Positions 1 through 8,837 of a DNA stretch of 64,000 nt are shown here, piece after piece. The stretch's first letter is position 1. Every line of letters starts with the position of its first letter. Below the pieces are notes generated by a model that saw nothing but the letters and a program-made list of their open reading frames with translations, was not told the origin of the DNA and did no database searches. A program made the position numbers and the translations under genes. The stretch comes from DATGMS01 sp040905145 (GTDB taxonomy: Bacteria; Bacteroidota; Bacteroidia; Cytophagales; Cyclobacteriaceae), in contig JBBDSC010000197.1 of the NCBI GenBank assembly GCA_040905145.1, positions 1-64,000 of the forward strand, given 5' to 3'.

Positions 1-53
1 TTAATTTAATTAACATTGTAGAATTGTTGTCCTAAGATTGGGGAGTACTATAA

Positions 54-263
54 TATGATACGGATATAGAATACATTCCGACTCAGTTCATTTGTGAATT
101 CATAAAGATTTTCACGGGTGCAAGTGGAATTCGATTTAGCAGCTCATTACACCCTGTCGGAAATAACGTGGTTATATTTGATCAAGAAAAATTGGAGTGT
201 ACTAAGGTAGTATTAAGGAAGGTTTGTAAACTAAACTTAGGGTCAATTGAAATGAAAAAATAG
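54..263 (+). pseudogene. C-terminal remnant of a RES-domain protein
   Basis: An in-frame stretch of about 69 codons ends at TAG 261-263 and has no start; a TAA precedes it at 51-53. It reads YIPTQFICEFIK, then GIRFSSSLHP, then NNVVIFDQEKLEC. This is the order of conserved elements at the C-terminus of RES-domain proteins (the family of NAD-degrading RES toxins and larger HEPN-RES proteins). The N-terminal part with the catalytic arginine and glutamate is missing, so it is called a remnant. It may be cut by the window edge as well as by decay, because sequence left of position 1 is not visible. Confidence 0.6.
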
Positions 264-893
264 AACTAAAGCACAACAATTGCTAAAAACATAGGGCAGA
301 TAAGGGTTTCCGGCAGGTCACTTAGCAAGCTATGTCTCAGAGGAGAGGTTATCGCTCCGTAATGCTCTACGATTTTTTAACCGAGGCTAAATGCCCAATT
401 TTATGACGACCTAAACAGGACGGCAATAGACAATGATAAAGAGGTATTACTATTCAATTAGGGCCTGGAAAAATATCGTCAGACCAACAAGTTAATTTTG
501 CGGTTCTGAAAAAGTTGTTTTCTGTGACGTATAACATATTAAATGCTGACGGTTATTTTCAAAAATTCCTTGGTATTGACTGCCAAGATGGATACATACC
601 CGAGAAATGGGAGAGGAAATTGATGCAATAATGTTTGTAAATCTTGAAAGGACAATATACAATTTACAAAAACCTACCTATATTATACAGAAGACGACTT
701 CTTTGATGTAATTGAATTTCGTCACGACCATTGCTCAAAAATTAACATTACCATAGTTGGAACAACTGCGGATATCACTTCTTCTCATTTATTCCTAAAA
801 ATGCCGTTTAAAATTCATTCCTTCTGAGACAGAAAGAAGAAGGGTTACGTCCCGGTTTAAATGTATTGTTTACCATTCAACCTCCATACACCT
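264..893. other. Gene-poor, apparently decayed stretch
   Basis: No complete gene is visible. An open stretch of about 63 codons on the plus strand (440-631) ends LGIDCQDGYIPEKWERK and lacks a convincing start; it was not recognised. It could be another broken gene piece like the RES fragment just upstream. The region ends immediately before the lipoprotein start at 894. Confidence 0.4.
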
Positions 894-1603
894 ATGAAGA
901 ACCTAAATACTTTCCCGTTTTTATTTGCCCTGTCTGCTTTTTTTGTCAGTTGTTTTCCTGATGATACCAACGAACCCATGATCATCACAGAACCAGATCG
1001 TCTTTTTTTAATGGCCAGCGACACCATAAGCTCGGGCACCTATATGGGCTTGCTCACTGGAGAGGACGCCGACAAAGTTTATGCTGCTGTTACAGATCTC
1101 GGAGATTCAATTGGCGTAACCTACCTGAATATCGTATCCAATATATTTTCCGGCCTTACTGGCCTGGAAGACCGGCTGCCGTTGTACCAGTCGGTGTTTT
1201 TGGATGAAAAGTCCGGAACATCCACAGGCGTTCAGATAGCCATTGAGGATGGCCGCATCAAAAGCATTTTCCTCAATAGCGGCAAGAAGCTGGATAAATG
1301 GCCAAACAACCTAAGTTCCTCATCAGCCATCAGAACGGGGGATAAGGTGGAAACCTTGTATGGGAAACTGAAAGCCATCAGCGACAACCATTCCTATAAA
1401 ATAAATTTGAGCACATTTCCCTGCTGACAAAAGACATTTCCAAAGAATATGATGCCAACATGGCCACTTCTCCGCAGTGGTACTTTGCCTATATCCCTGA
1501 AGAAAATAAAATAGATGAAGTAAAGCTTAATTTTAAAGAGGGGAACCTGGAGGAGATTGTAATTAACCAATACAACAAGACGTATAATCCTGATGTGGAC
1601 TAA
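894..1603 (+). pseudogene. Frameshifted lipoprotein of unknown function
   Basis: The start chosen is ATG 894 (MKNLNTFPF) rather than ATG 861, because it begins a normal lipoprotein signal peptide ending FFVSC. The first frame runs to TGA 1425-1427. Near 1400-1406, in an A/T-rich tract, coding character moves to another frame (EHISLLTKDISKEYD and onward) and continues to TAA 1601-1603, so the intact protein would have been about 235 residues. The C-terminal half contains SPQWYFAYIPEENK. No family was recognised. A single-base sequencing error at about 1400 is the simple alternative to a true pseudogene. Confidence 0.6.
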
Positions 1604-1678
1604 AAAATGCCCCAATTGTTTGTGGGGAAATTAAAAGCCAAACCTACACGGTTGAATTCGCAGACCGCCTCTTTTAAA

Positions 1679-1706
1679 AAAAAGCCCCGGATTTCCGAGG
1701 CTTTTT
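1679..1706. terminator. Bidirectional rho-independent terminator
   Basis: AAAAAGCC-C-CGG pairs with CCG-A-GGCTTTTT around a short ATTT loop. An A-run on one side and a T-run on the other let it work in both directions. It lies between the plus-strand lipoprotein pseudogene and the end of the minus-strand DUF1573 gene, where a shared terminator is expected. Confidence 0.8.
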
Positions 1707-1713
1707 ATGGTTA

Positions 1714-2121
1714 TCATCCTTTCGGAAGGACATTTGAAATCATGGATACTTTTTCTATGGGTTCGGTGGCATTGGAATAAATTCTTACAACGCTATTCTG
1801 CTTGCCCATTTTTCCACTGGAATTAAAAGTCACTTTTATCTCTGCAGTCTTACCTGGAGCGAGGGGTTCTTTGGGCCAGCTCGGAACAGTACAGCCACAG
1901 GTGGCTGCTACATTTGAAATAACCAAAGGCGAATTACCTGTGTTTTCCAATTTGAAAACATGTTCTACTTTGTCTCCCTGTGTAATATCACCAAAATCTT
2001 TTGACGATTCCTCAAAGGTGAGAACAGGGCCATTGGTATCGGCTTTTTCCTTTTCTTTTTCCTGTGCTTGTGCGGAAAATACCAACAAGGTCATTGCCAT
2101 GAACAATACTAGCTTTCTCAT
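1714..2121 (-). CDS. DUF1573 periplasmic protein
   Basis: 135 residues from the start MRKLVLFMAM; an upstream ATG at 2163 is disfavoured because it would bury the signal peptide. The signal peptide ends FSAQAQ. After a charged linker comes a DUF1573 domain with the family hallmark GCTVPSWPKEPLAPG, a beta-sandwich related to Ig-like and ASH/MSP folds, followed by the strand pattern ending VVRIYSNATEP. The function of the family is unknown and export to periplasm or surface is likely. It lies 16 nt downstream of the helicase gene on the same strand, so the two may be co-transcribed, and it ends at the shared terminator. Confidence 0.85.
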   Translation of the reverse strand: MRKLVLFMAMTLLVFSAQAQEKEKEKADTNGPVLTFEESSKDFGDITQGDKVEHVFKLENTGNSPLVISNVAATCGCTVPSWPKEPLAPGKTAEIKVTFNSSGKMGKQNSVVRIYSNATEPIEKVSMISNVLPKG

Positions 2122-2137
2122 TTTAATATGGGTTAAT

Positions 2138-3586
2138 TTAATTTGATGCATTCTTGTCTTCATTAATATAAAATTTAGGATTAAAGTTCACCATAAACAA
2201 TTCTTTGGTCGCCCTTGTCATGGCAGTGTATAGCCACCGAATGTATTCTTTATCCAATTGCTCCTCGGATAAATAACCCTGGTCCACAAAGACTGCCTCC
2301 CATTGCCCCCCTTGGGATTTATGACAAGTAAGCGCATAGGCAAACTTTACTTGTAAAGCATTGAGATAAGGATCTTTCCTTATGGCTTCCATTTTTTCCC
2401 TTTTACTGTCTAAATCTGCATAATCTTCCGATACAAACTTATACAATTCCCTTGATTGATCAGCATCCAAAGCCGAAGTTTGGGAATAAAGGGTGTCCAA
2501 AATTATCTTGGCCTCAAAAGACGGCTCCTCTGGATAATCTATCAACTTCAGCTCCACGGTCGCAAATTTTAGACCAAATGCTTCTTCAAATGAACGGATT
2601 TTTCTTACTTCTGCAAAATCCCCATTGGCCAAAAAATTTACTTTTTCCGAATCGGCCATGTAAGTGTAGTTATTTCTTACGATCATCAGGATATCTCCGG
2701 CAGAAATTTCATCTTCATAAAAAAGCAGTGTCCTTCTAATATATTGATTGTACTGAACCGCCGTTTTGTTGGATCTGGTGATAATGATGGTGTTTTCCAC
2801 GCCAAATTTATCATAGGCATATCGAAGTCCTTCCTCTAATTTTTCGCCCGTCATTTTATAAAAATCCTTGAACCTTTTAGAAAGGAAGGAAATGATTGGC
2901 TTTTCTTTGATCACTTCATTTCTTAACCTTGTCGCATTGTACAATATGCCCGAATTTAATTGCTGTCTCATTACTTCTGTCAACTCAGCTTCCAGGACAT
3001 CCAGTTTATAATGATGGGTAAGGTAATTTTTATCCAGTGCAGGACTGTTTTTACTTCCCACGGGTGGTAATTGGGCGGTATCGCCAATTAAAATCAGACG
3101 GTTGGAATTCTGCTGAAATACGAACTGTATCAAATCCATCAGAAGATTGCCCCCAGTTCCGCCATCATCTGCAAGCATGGAGGCTTCATCCACTATAAAG
3201 ATTGTATCCTTATAGTAATTTTTCAATAACTCAAAACCTAAGCCCACGGATCCCATGTCCCCCTTTGGTTTGTAGATGATCTTATGAATAGTATATCCCC
3301 CTTTGCCGGCATAGGCCATCATCACTTTTGCCGCCCGGCCGGTGGGGGCCAGCATCAAGGATCTGTAATTAAGTTTGGGGAGCGACTTGACCAAGGCGGA
3401 GATTACCGAGGTTTTACCGGTACCTGCATATCCCCTGAGTAAAAAAGTGGCCTTTTGGTTAAACCCGGCCTCTAAAAACGCATCCATTTGGTGAAAAAAA
3501 TCCTCCTGTCCTTTGGTAGCTTCGTGGGGGAAATTTCTCCTTAATAAAATTGAAGGCTTTGGTAAGGGTTGATTATCTTTACTCAT
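2138..3586 (-). CDS. RecD-like ATP-dependent DNA helicase (SF1, AAA_30/UvrD_C_2)
   Basis: 482 residues from MSKDNQP. It shows superfamily 1B helicase motifs: Walker A GYAGTGKTS (about 52-60), APTGRAA (motif Ia), Walker B FIVDEASM, GDTAQLPPVG (motif III), then in the C-terminal half ALTCHKSQGGQW and YTAMTRATKELF (motifs V-VI). This is the short stand-alone RecD/PIF1-like enzyme common in Bacteroidota, probably acting in DNA repair or recombination in the cytoplasm. Its start lies only 22 bp from the divergent NUDIX gene at 3609, so the two promoters must overlap coding sequence. Confidence 0.88.
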   Translation of the reverse strand: MSKDNQPLPKPSILLRRNFPHEATKGQEDFFHQMDAFLEAGFNQKATFLLRGYAGTGKTSVISALVKSLPKLNYRSLMLAPTGRAAKVMMAYAGKGGYTIHKIIYKPKGDMGSVGLGFELLKNYYKDTIFIVDEASMLADDGGTGGNLLMDLIQFVFQQNSNRLILIGDTAQLPPVGSKNSPALDKNYLTHHYKLDVLEAELTEVMRQQLNSGILYNATRLRNEVIKEKPIISFLSKRFKDFYKMTGEKLEEGLRYAYDKFGVENTIIITRSNKTAVQYNQYIRRTLLFYEDEISAGDILMIVRNNYTYMADSEKVNFLANGDFAEVRKIRSFEEAFGLKFATVELKLIDYPEEPSFEAKIILDTLYSQTSALDADQSRELYKFVSEDYADLDSKREKMEAIRKDPYLNALQVKFAYALTCHKSQGGQWEAVFVDQGYLSEEQLDKEYIRWLYTAMTRATKELFMVNFNPKFYINEDKNASN

Positions 3587-3608
3587 CAAAGGCGAATCTA
3601 CTGTATAT

Positions 3609-4112
3609 ATGTATAACATAGAAAAAGAAGTTGAGAAGAAATTTGGTGGGAGGTTAAGGTTAAGGGTAAATGGCGTTTTATTTAAAGAGGATAAAATCTT
3701 GTTGATCCAGCACCAAATGGCAGCAGATAGATATTTCTGGAATGTTCCCGGTGGAGGTATGCAATATGGCAGCGATGCCATAGACAACCTGAAAAGGGAA
3801 TATTTAGAAGAGACAGGCTTAAAAATCGAAGTAAAAAAGTTTTTGTTTGTTCATGAATTTCTGGAACCTCCTTTACATGCGGTGGAATTATATTTTGAGG
3901 TAATCAAACTTAATGGTAACTTAAGGGCTGGGTATGATCCCGAGCTGGCCCATGACCGGCAAATAATTACAGACATGGGGTTTTTTAGTGTTGATGAAAT
4001 CGCTAAAATAAAAAAAGAGGAAAAACATCAGCTGTTTTGGGAATTAAATTCAATTAATGATATAAGAATATGGAAAGGATATTTTTATTTTGAAAATAAA
4101 TGCATAAAATAG
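3609..4112 (+). CDS. NUDIX hydrolase with altered NUDIX box
   Basis: 167 residues. The NUDIX box reads GGGMQYGSDAIDN followed by LKREYLEETGL. The metal-binding REYLEE core is intact, but the first glutamate of the G-x5-E signature is replaced by serine. The N-terminal strand RVNGVLFKEDKILLIQHQ and the WNVPGGG entry to the box are typical of mutator-like NUDIX proteins, which cleave nucleoside diphosphates linked to other groups. The substrate cannot be read from sequence. It is divergent from the helicase at very short distance and followed by the membrane-anchored protein gene at 4166. Confidence 0.85.
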   Translation: MYNIEKEVEKKFGGRLRLRVNGVLFKEDKILLIQHQMAADRYFWNVPGGGMQYGSDAIDNLKREYLEETGLKIEVKKFLFVHEFLEPPLHAVELYFEVIKLNGNLRAGYDPELAHDRQIITDMGFFSVDEIAKIKKEEKHQLFWELNSINDIRIWKGYFYFENKCIK

Positions 4113-4165
4113 CACCTTAATAGAAATACCATCAACCTTTATTGAGACGAACAAATCTATCTAAA

Positions 4166-4747
4166 ATGAATCTGAACAAAATTTTATCAGCTGTTTTCCT
4201 AATTGTCGCTTTGGGTCTGGGTTATATGCTTTATCAAAGTGTAGACCGCGTAATGGAGGAAGAAAAGAGAGTAGCAAGAACTGAGGCCAGAATAATTGAA
4301 AAACTCCAAATGCTTCGGGATGCACAAATTGCCTATCAGGCAGCCAACGGGGATTATGCCGGCAATTGGAACGACCTGAAGAATTTTATTGAAAATGGAG
4401 ATATTTTTATTATCCAAAGGACAGAAACGACAGAGTTGTTGGATTATGGTAAGGAAGAAACGACGGTTAATTACGATACTTTGGGGGCGGTAGATGTGAT
4501 GGATTCCCTGTTTAATGAAAGGAAGTATCCGGATTTCAATATTGAAACCCTTCATATTGTTCCTGGGTCAGGAGGAAACCAATTTGAATTCTTCGCGGAC
4601 AAAGTTGAAAGAAGCGGTAGGGAAATAAGTGTATTTGAAATTAGGGATCCTGAACCGATTAATCCGAGAAGAATGTTGAACAATAATGAAAGAGCTTTAA
4701 AAGTAGGCTCAAGAACTGAGGCCTCTACTTCAGGTAACTGGGAATAA
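4166..4747 (+). CDS. Membrane-anchored protein of unknown function, upstream of coaD
   Basis: 193 residues from MNLNKILSAVF; an earlier in-frame start at 4142 is less likely because it would extend the signal anchor with polar residues. A single N-terminal membrane segment (ILSAVFLIVALGLGYMLY) is followed by a charged helical segment (EEEKRVARTEARIIEKLQ) and a soluble domain containing AQIAYQAANGDYAGNWNDL, which recalls the post-anchor region of pseudopilins. It immediately precedes a DUF3822 gene and coaD. No function is assigned. Confidence 0.75.
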   Translation: MNLNKILSAVFLIVALGLGYMLYQSVDRVMEEEKRVARTEARIIEKLQMLRDAQIAYQAANGDYAGNWNDLKNFIENGDIFIIQRTETTELLDYGKEETTVNYDTLGAVDVMDSLFNERKYPDFNIETLHIVPGSGGNQFEFFADKVERSGREISVFEIRDPEPINPRRMLNNNERALKVGSRTEASTSGNWE

Positions 4748-4749
4748 AT

Positions 4750-5583
4750 TTGGATAAGCAGGGAAAAAATATTCCAAAAAAATTATATAGCGATAGATTT
4801 GATGTTGACCAAACATCAGGTTTATTGCTTTTCTTATATACTGATTTTTTAGTCCTGATGGCCAGAAACCAAAATGGTGCCGTAATCGGAGGGCATGTTC
4901 ATTCGTTCAGTAATATTTTAGAGTTAAAAGATATTATAGAAAATGATACCCTGATAAATGCCAGTAATACGGCCGGAAAATTATATGTTCACAATAATTA
5001 TTTTTGCCTTGTTCCAAGTGTTTTATTTGATCCCTCGGTTAAAGCTACCTATTTGAATTTCAGCACAGGGGTAGATGCGGAAAAACAGGAAGTATTTTAT
5101 GAAGGTGTTGATTGCAACAAGATACAGGTTGTGGGGGCTATTGAGAAGGATATCCTTTCTTTTTTGGACAATTCACTTCCTGATATGGAAGTGACCCATG
5201 GTGCATCCCTGGTCCTTTCTTATCTTTTAGAAGGAAAGAATGACATGCTGGGTCAGGAAATGATGATCGTGGCAGAACGGAACCACATGTATTTAGCCGG
5301 GTTTGCCAACCATGAATTGAAAGTTTTCAACAGATTCCCAGTAGAAAGTGATCAGGAATTTTTAAAATATGCTTTTTCAGTGCTTCACCAATTGGCATTT
5401 GACCGCATGCATTGCAAAATCACTCTCCTAGGGGATATAACTGGAATTCATGTGAATCTTGATGTTTTAAATCATTACTTTAAAAACTTACTGCTCCTCG
5501 AGCCCAAGAGCAATCAAACCTTCTCCCCAGGTGCTGAAAAGTTAAAGGAAACAAAGATGCTTGAGGCATTTTGGACTGCTTGA
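4750..5583 (+). CDS. DUF3822 family protein (actin/ASKHA-like fold)
   Basis: 277 residues starting at TTG 4750, two bases after the preceding stop; no ATG lies near the conserved N-terminus. The sequence (YSDRFDVDQTSGLLLFLYTD, later LYVHNNYFCLVPSVLFDP and HGASLVLSYLLEGKN) fits DUF3822, a Bacteroidota family usually found next to coaD and a 16S rRNA methyltransferase. The function is unknown. Spacing of 2 nt upstream and 12 nt downstream to coaD indicates one operon. Confidence 0.8.
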   Translation: MDKQGKNIPKKLYSDRFDVDQTSGLLLFLYTDFLVLMARNQNGAVIGGHVHSFSNILELKDIIENDTLINASNTAGKLYVHNNYFCLVPSVLFDPSVKATYLNFSTGVDAEKQEVFYEGVDCNKIQVVGAIEKDILSFLDNSLPDMEVTHGASLVLSYLLEGKNDMLGQEMMIVAERNHMYLAGFANHELKVFNRFPVESDQEFLKYAFSVLHQLAFDRMHCKITLLGDITGIHVNLDVLNHYFKNLLLLEPKSNQTFSPGAEKLKETKMLEAFWTA

Positions 5584-5595
5584 TCTCTGAATGAA

Positions 5596-6051
5596 ATGAA
5601 AAGAACAGCCATTTTCCCTGGTTCTTTTGATCCCTATACCAATGGTCACCATGATCTTGTTATGAGAGGGTTGGATATATTTGATGAAATTATTATAGGT
5701 ATAGGATATAATTCCACCAAAAAAACCAGGTATTTTGATATAAACCTGATGGTCACAAAAATCAAAAAAGTGTATAATAGCACACCAGCTGTAAAAGTGG
5801 TGGTATATGATGAACTGACTTCTACGTTAGCCAAAAAATATGAAGCAGGTTTTCTGATAAGGGGATTAAGGAATACAACTGATTTCGAATATGAAAACAG
5901 GATCAGTCAAATGAACAGGTATTTAAATGAAGAGTTGGAAACGGTCTTCTTGATCACCTCTCCGGAATTTTCCTCCATTAGCTCTACTATTATTAGGGAA
6001 GTACATCGATATGGAGGAAGTGTCAATAAGTTTCTTCCTTATGAAGTCTGA
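5596..6051 (+). CDS. coaD: Pantetheine-phosphate adenylyltransferase
   Basis: 151 residues, close to the usual 155-160. It catalyses the fourth step of coenzyme A synthesis: 4'-phosphopantetheine plus ATP gives dephospho-CoA. Visible signatures are AIFPGSFDPYTNGHHDLV, the nucleotidyltransferase (T/H)xGH motif at the N-terminus, LIRGLRNTTDFEYE (substrate-binding region), and EFSSISSTIIREV, the ISSTxxRE motif near the C-terminus. It is the third gene of a run with the anchored protein and DUF3822. Its last 13 bp overlap the end of the convergent NUDIX gene. Confidence 0.96.
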   Translation: MKRTAIFPGSFDPYTNGHHDLVMRGLDIFDEIIIGIGYNSTKKTRYFDINLMVTKIKKVYNSTPAVKVVVYDELTSTLAKKYEAGFLIRGLRNTTDFEYENRISQMNRYLNEELETVFLITSPEFSSISSTIIREVHRYGGSVNKFLPYEV

Positions 6052-6725
6052 ACCTTAGGGACCATTTTCAAGAATCTTTTGTAAAGATAACGCATGGAGG
6101 GGTAGGAATTGATCAGAGCGGTTTTTGCCTCCTGATGGGTTAACCACTGTACGTCGTCGATGCCTTCTTCCAGCTGAGGCTTCAGGTCATTATCATTGAT
6201 GCTTTCCATTACATACCAATAGGTTTTTTTCAAAATGCTTTTTCTATTTTGAGTATAGGTATGCCATGTTTTGCATATTTCAGGTCCCAGTTTGACCTGG
6301 ATAGCACACTCCTCTTCAACTTCCCTAACTGCACACTCTGCCGGGCTCTCCCCCTTTTCAAATTTTCCTTTGGGCAGGTCCCATTTACCTAAACGATGAA
6401 TAAAAAGCACCTTATCTCCTTTGGAAACCACACCACCTGCTGCTTTAATGATGGAAAACCGACTTTTGATAAATTCTTTAAGTTCTTCTTTTTGTTTGGA
6501 AACAATGGTAATGGAATCTAAATCTTTAAGTTTTCGGGTCCGGAGCAAATAAAGAAGTTTGATGATAATATTTTTTGAAGGATTTGTAATCAATACATCA
6601 TCGTGAAATTCGGAATAAGAAGGCAGATCCTTGGGATTATCGTAGATGCATTCAAATGTTTTACCCTTCATCAGCTCCTCTGACGAAAGAAGATCCAATG
6701 GTTTATCATTGATGAAAATTTTCAT
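6039..6725 (-). CDS. NUDIX hydrolase of the coaD-pyrE neighbourhood
   Basis: 229 residues from MKIFINDKPL; an extension to 6827 would run into pyrE. The first 120 residues are a less conserved N-terminal domain. The NUDIX domain follows, with WDLPKGKFEKGESPAECA and VREVEEECAI, a complete G-x5-E-x7-REUxEExGU box. Such proteins hydrolyse nucleotide derivatives; the substrate is unknown. The location between coaD and pyrE is common in Bacteroidota (recalled, not searched). The start is 83 bp from divergent pyrE. Confidence 0.87.
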   Translation of the reverse strand: MKIFINDKPLDLLSSEELMKGKTFECIYDNPKDLPSYSEFHDDVLITNPSKNIIIKLLYLLRTRKLKDLDSITIVSKQKEELKEFIKSRFSIIKAAGGVVSKGDKVLFIHRLGKWDLPKGKFEKGESPAECAVREVEEECAIQVKLGPEICKTWHTYTQNRKSILKKTYWYVMESINDNDLKPQLEEGIDDVQWLTHQEAKTALINSYPSMRYLYKRFLKMVPKVQTS

Positions 6726-6808
6726 AACTCGGAGTTTTCGTTTCAAAATTGCAGAAAAAATTTTAGCCCTCACAACGATGCATAAAGATTTTCCGACTAA
6801 TTTTAAAC

Positions 6809-7453
6809 ATGGAATTATTTGACACAACTACGGCAGGGTTAGTAGCCCGAAAATTATTGGAAATCAAAGCCATCAAATTACAGCCTCATCAGCCATTTAC
6901 CTGGGCGTCAGGATGGAAATCCCCCATATATTGTGACAATAGATTATCCTTGTCCTTTCCTAAAGTCAGATCGCTGATCAAAGAGAAACTGGTAAAAGTG
7001 CTCCAAGAAAAATTCCAGCGGGTAGAAGCCGTGGCAGGAGTGGCCACTGCGGGCATTCCCCAAGGAGTCTTATTGGCAGACGCCCTGGATCTTCCTTTTT
7101 TGTACGTAAGGTCCAAAACCAAAGGCCACGGCATGGAAAATAGGATAGAGGGAAAAGTAACTGCAGGTCAAAAAGTAGTGGTTGTAGAAGATTTGGTTTC
7201 CACGGGTGGAAGTTCACTCAAAGCCGTCAATGATCTTAGGGAATCAGGAGTTGATGTGTTGGGTATGGTGGCTATTTTTACCTATGGTTTTGGAATTGCC
7301 AGTGAAAACTTCGAAAAGGCAGGCGTAAAATTAATATGCTTAAGTGATTATGAATCCATGTTGCCCCAAGCCATAGAAGAAAGCTATGTTTCCGATTCTG
7401 ATTTGACCTCCCTTACCTCATGGAGGAAAGATCCCGGTAATTGGGGAAAATAA
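6809..7453 (+). CDS. pyrE: Orotate phosphoribosyltransferase
   Basis: 214 residues, the normal length. It joins orotate to PRPP, giving OMP, in de novo pyrimidine synthesis. Key motifs are FTWASGWKSPIYCDNR (orotate-binding N-terminal region), GVATAGIPQG, the flexible catalytic loop RSKTKGHGMENRIEG and the PRPP-binding signature VVVEDLVSTGGSS. It is divergent from the NUDIX gene. The stop is 16 bp from the end of the convergent TIGR02757 gene, with no clear terminator between them. Confidence 0.96.
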   Translation: MELFDTTTAGLVARKLLEIKAIKLQPHQPFTWASGWKSPIYCDNRLSLSFPKVRSLIKEKLVKVLQEKFQRVEAVAGVATAGIPQGVLLADALDLPFLYVRSKTKGHGMENRIEGKVTAGQKVVVVEDLVSTGGSSLKAVNDLRESGVDVLGMVAIFTYGFGIASENFEKAGVKLICLSDYESMLPQAIEESYVSDSDLTSLTSWRKDPGNWGK

Positions 7454-7469
7454 AAAGCAAAGAAGTGTC

Positions 7470-8240
7470 TTAGAATTTTTCTTTTACCCCAAGTCCAAAA
7501 AGTGCAAAATCATATTTGACCGGGTCAATCGGATCAAATTGCCTCAGGTTTTCCGTTAATTCCATAGCGGTGAGCCAGTCGGTTTGTTTTCTGTTAATAA
7601 GCCCAAGTTTTCTCCCTACTCTGTCCACATGAAGATCACAGGGGCAGATCAATTGGGAGGGCTTTATCTTTTTCCACAAACCAAAATCAACCCCATTATT
7701 GTCCTGGCGCACCATCCAGCGGAGGAACATGTTGATCCTTTTGCAAGCAGCTCTTTTCTTAGGGGTGGCAATGTGCTTTCGGGTTCTTTGAGGCGCTTCC
7801 GGATCTTGAAAAAAAAGCGCATGAAAATTGATCAATAATTTTTCCATAATGTCGGATGAATCATCCAATCCAATGCAAAAAGCCTCTTCCAGGCTGCAAT
7901 GATCCCTGTAAAACCTAGAGAAGAAATCAATAAAATAAAGAGTGTCAACGTCATTGAAAGTCCTGTGCTTAAAATTAAGAAAAGGCTTCAGGTCACTCTC
8001 CTTATGGTGCAAAATAAAATCATAAGGGGCATTGTCCATCATTTTCAGCAGTTCAATACATTTATTGATAATGGTCTTTCGTTGTCCCCACGCAAGGGTC
8101 GCTGCGATAAATCCTGCAATTTCTATGTCCTGTTTTACGGTAAAACGATGGGGAATAGTGATAGGGTCCATTGGGATAAAATCCGGTTGATTGTAATGTG
8201 TGACCTTTTTATCCAAAAAATCTTTTAACTCTATTTTCAT
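7470..8240 (-). CDS. TIGR02757 family protein (DUF2400)
   Basis: 256 residues. It has the family features IAGFIAATLAWGQRKTIINK, LYFIDFFSRFYR, KRINMFLRWMVRQD, FGLWKKIKPSQLICPCDLHV and the C-terminal FDPIDPVKYDFALFGLGV. The CDLHVDRVGRKLGL segment resembles helix-hairpin-helix glycosylase folds, but no catalytic role is established. The family is conserved in Bacteroidota and a few other phyla. Its ATG overlaps the stop of the upstream membrane protein by 4 bp, so the two are translationally coupled. Confidence 0.88.
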   Translation of the reverse strand: MKIELKDFLDKKVTHYNQPDFIPMDPITIPHRFTVKQDIEIAGFIAATLAWGQRKTIINKCIELLKMMDNAPYDFILHHKESDLKPFLNFKHRTFNDVDTLYFIDFFSRFYRDHCSLEEAFCIGLDDSSDIMEKLLINFHALFFQDPEAPQRTRKHIATPKKRAACKRINMFLRWMVRQDNNGVDFGLWKKIKPSQLICPCDLHVDRVGRKLGLINRKQTDWLTAMELTENLRQFDPIDPVKYDFALFGLGVKEKF

Positions 8241-8791
8241 AACGCCACTTTCACTTCCCCTCCCTGGGTTCCATCAAACCACAGAAAGAGAAGACGGTTT
8301 TCTACTTTTTCTGACAAGTGCCAATCAAAACATTTAATATTGGTTAAGGTAGTTAGATGATCAGCATCAGGGTCATATAAACAGATATCAAAATCAGGTA
8401 AATCTTTTAAATCCGTCGAATTCCATCTTTCCATTAATATTCCCTCCTCAATCACTTTCATTTTTTTTCCAAATATATGTTCTTCCAATACGGAAGGAAT
8501 ACCGTCTTTTCTTCTCAATTCATAACAAACAGGACCAAACATGATTTGCTTATGGATTTTTCCTTCTATTAATTCAGCTTCAGGAGCGATAGGGAGCCAT
8601 TCCGTTTGGATGATGTCAGGCTGGAGTTCGGCAGAATTAAATCGCGCAAGCAATTTGGAGATACCTGAAAAAACATAGGTGAATCCCACAAAAAGTAACC
8701 CGAAGGTCGCCATGATAGGGTAGGAGATAATAAAAACAGTGTTCCAGATGAACCTAAAGGTATGATGGAAGATGAGTTGGAATTTATTCAT
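8237..8791 (-). CDS. Membrane-anchored protein of unknown function
   Basis: 184 residues. One or two hydrophobic segments near the N-terminus (FIWNTVFIISYPIMATFGLL and GFTYVFSGISKLL) are followed by a soluble beta-rich domain with CYELRRKDGIPSVLE and DFDICLYDPDADHL. No family was recognised. It is coupled to TIGR02757 by a 4-bp overlap, which is the only functional hint. Confidence 0.7.
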   Translation of the reverse strand: MNKFQLIFHHTFRFIWNTVFIISYPIMATFGLLFVGFTYVFSGISKLLARFNSAELQPDIIQTEWLPIAPEAELIEGKIHKQIMFGPVCYELRRKDGIPSVLEEHIFGKKMKVIEEGILMERWNSTDLKDLPDFDICLYDPDADHLTTLTNIKCFDWHLSEKVENRLLFLWFDGTQGGEVKVAL

Positions 8792-8837
8792 TTGGGCCTG
8801 ATCTGGTTCAAAAGCACGGGGTTAATCCCATATATAA

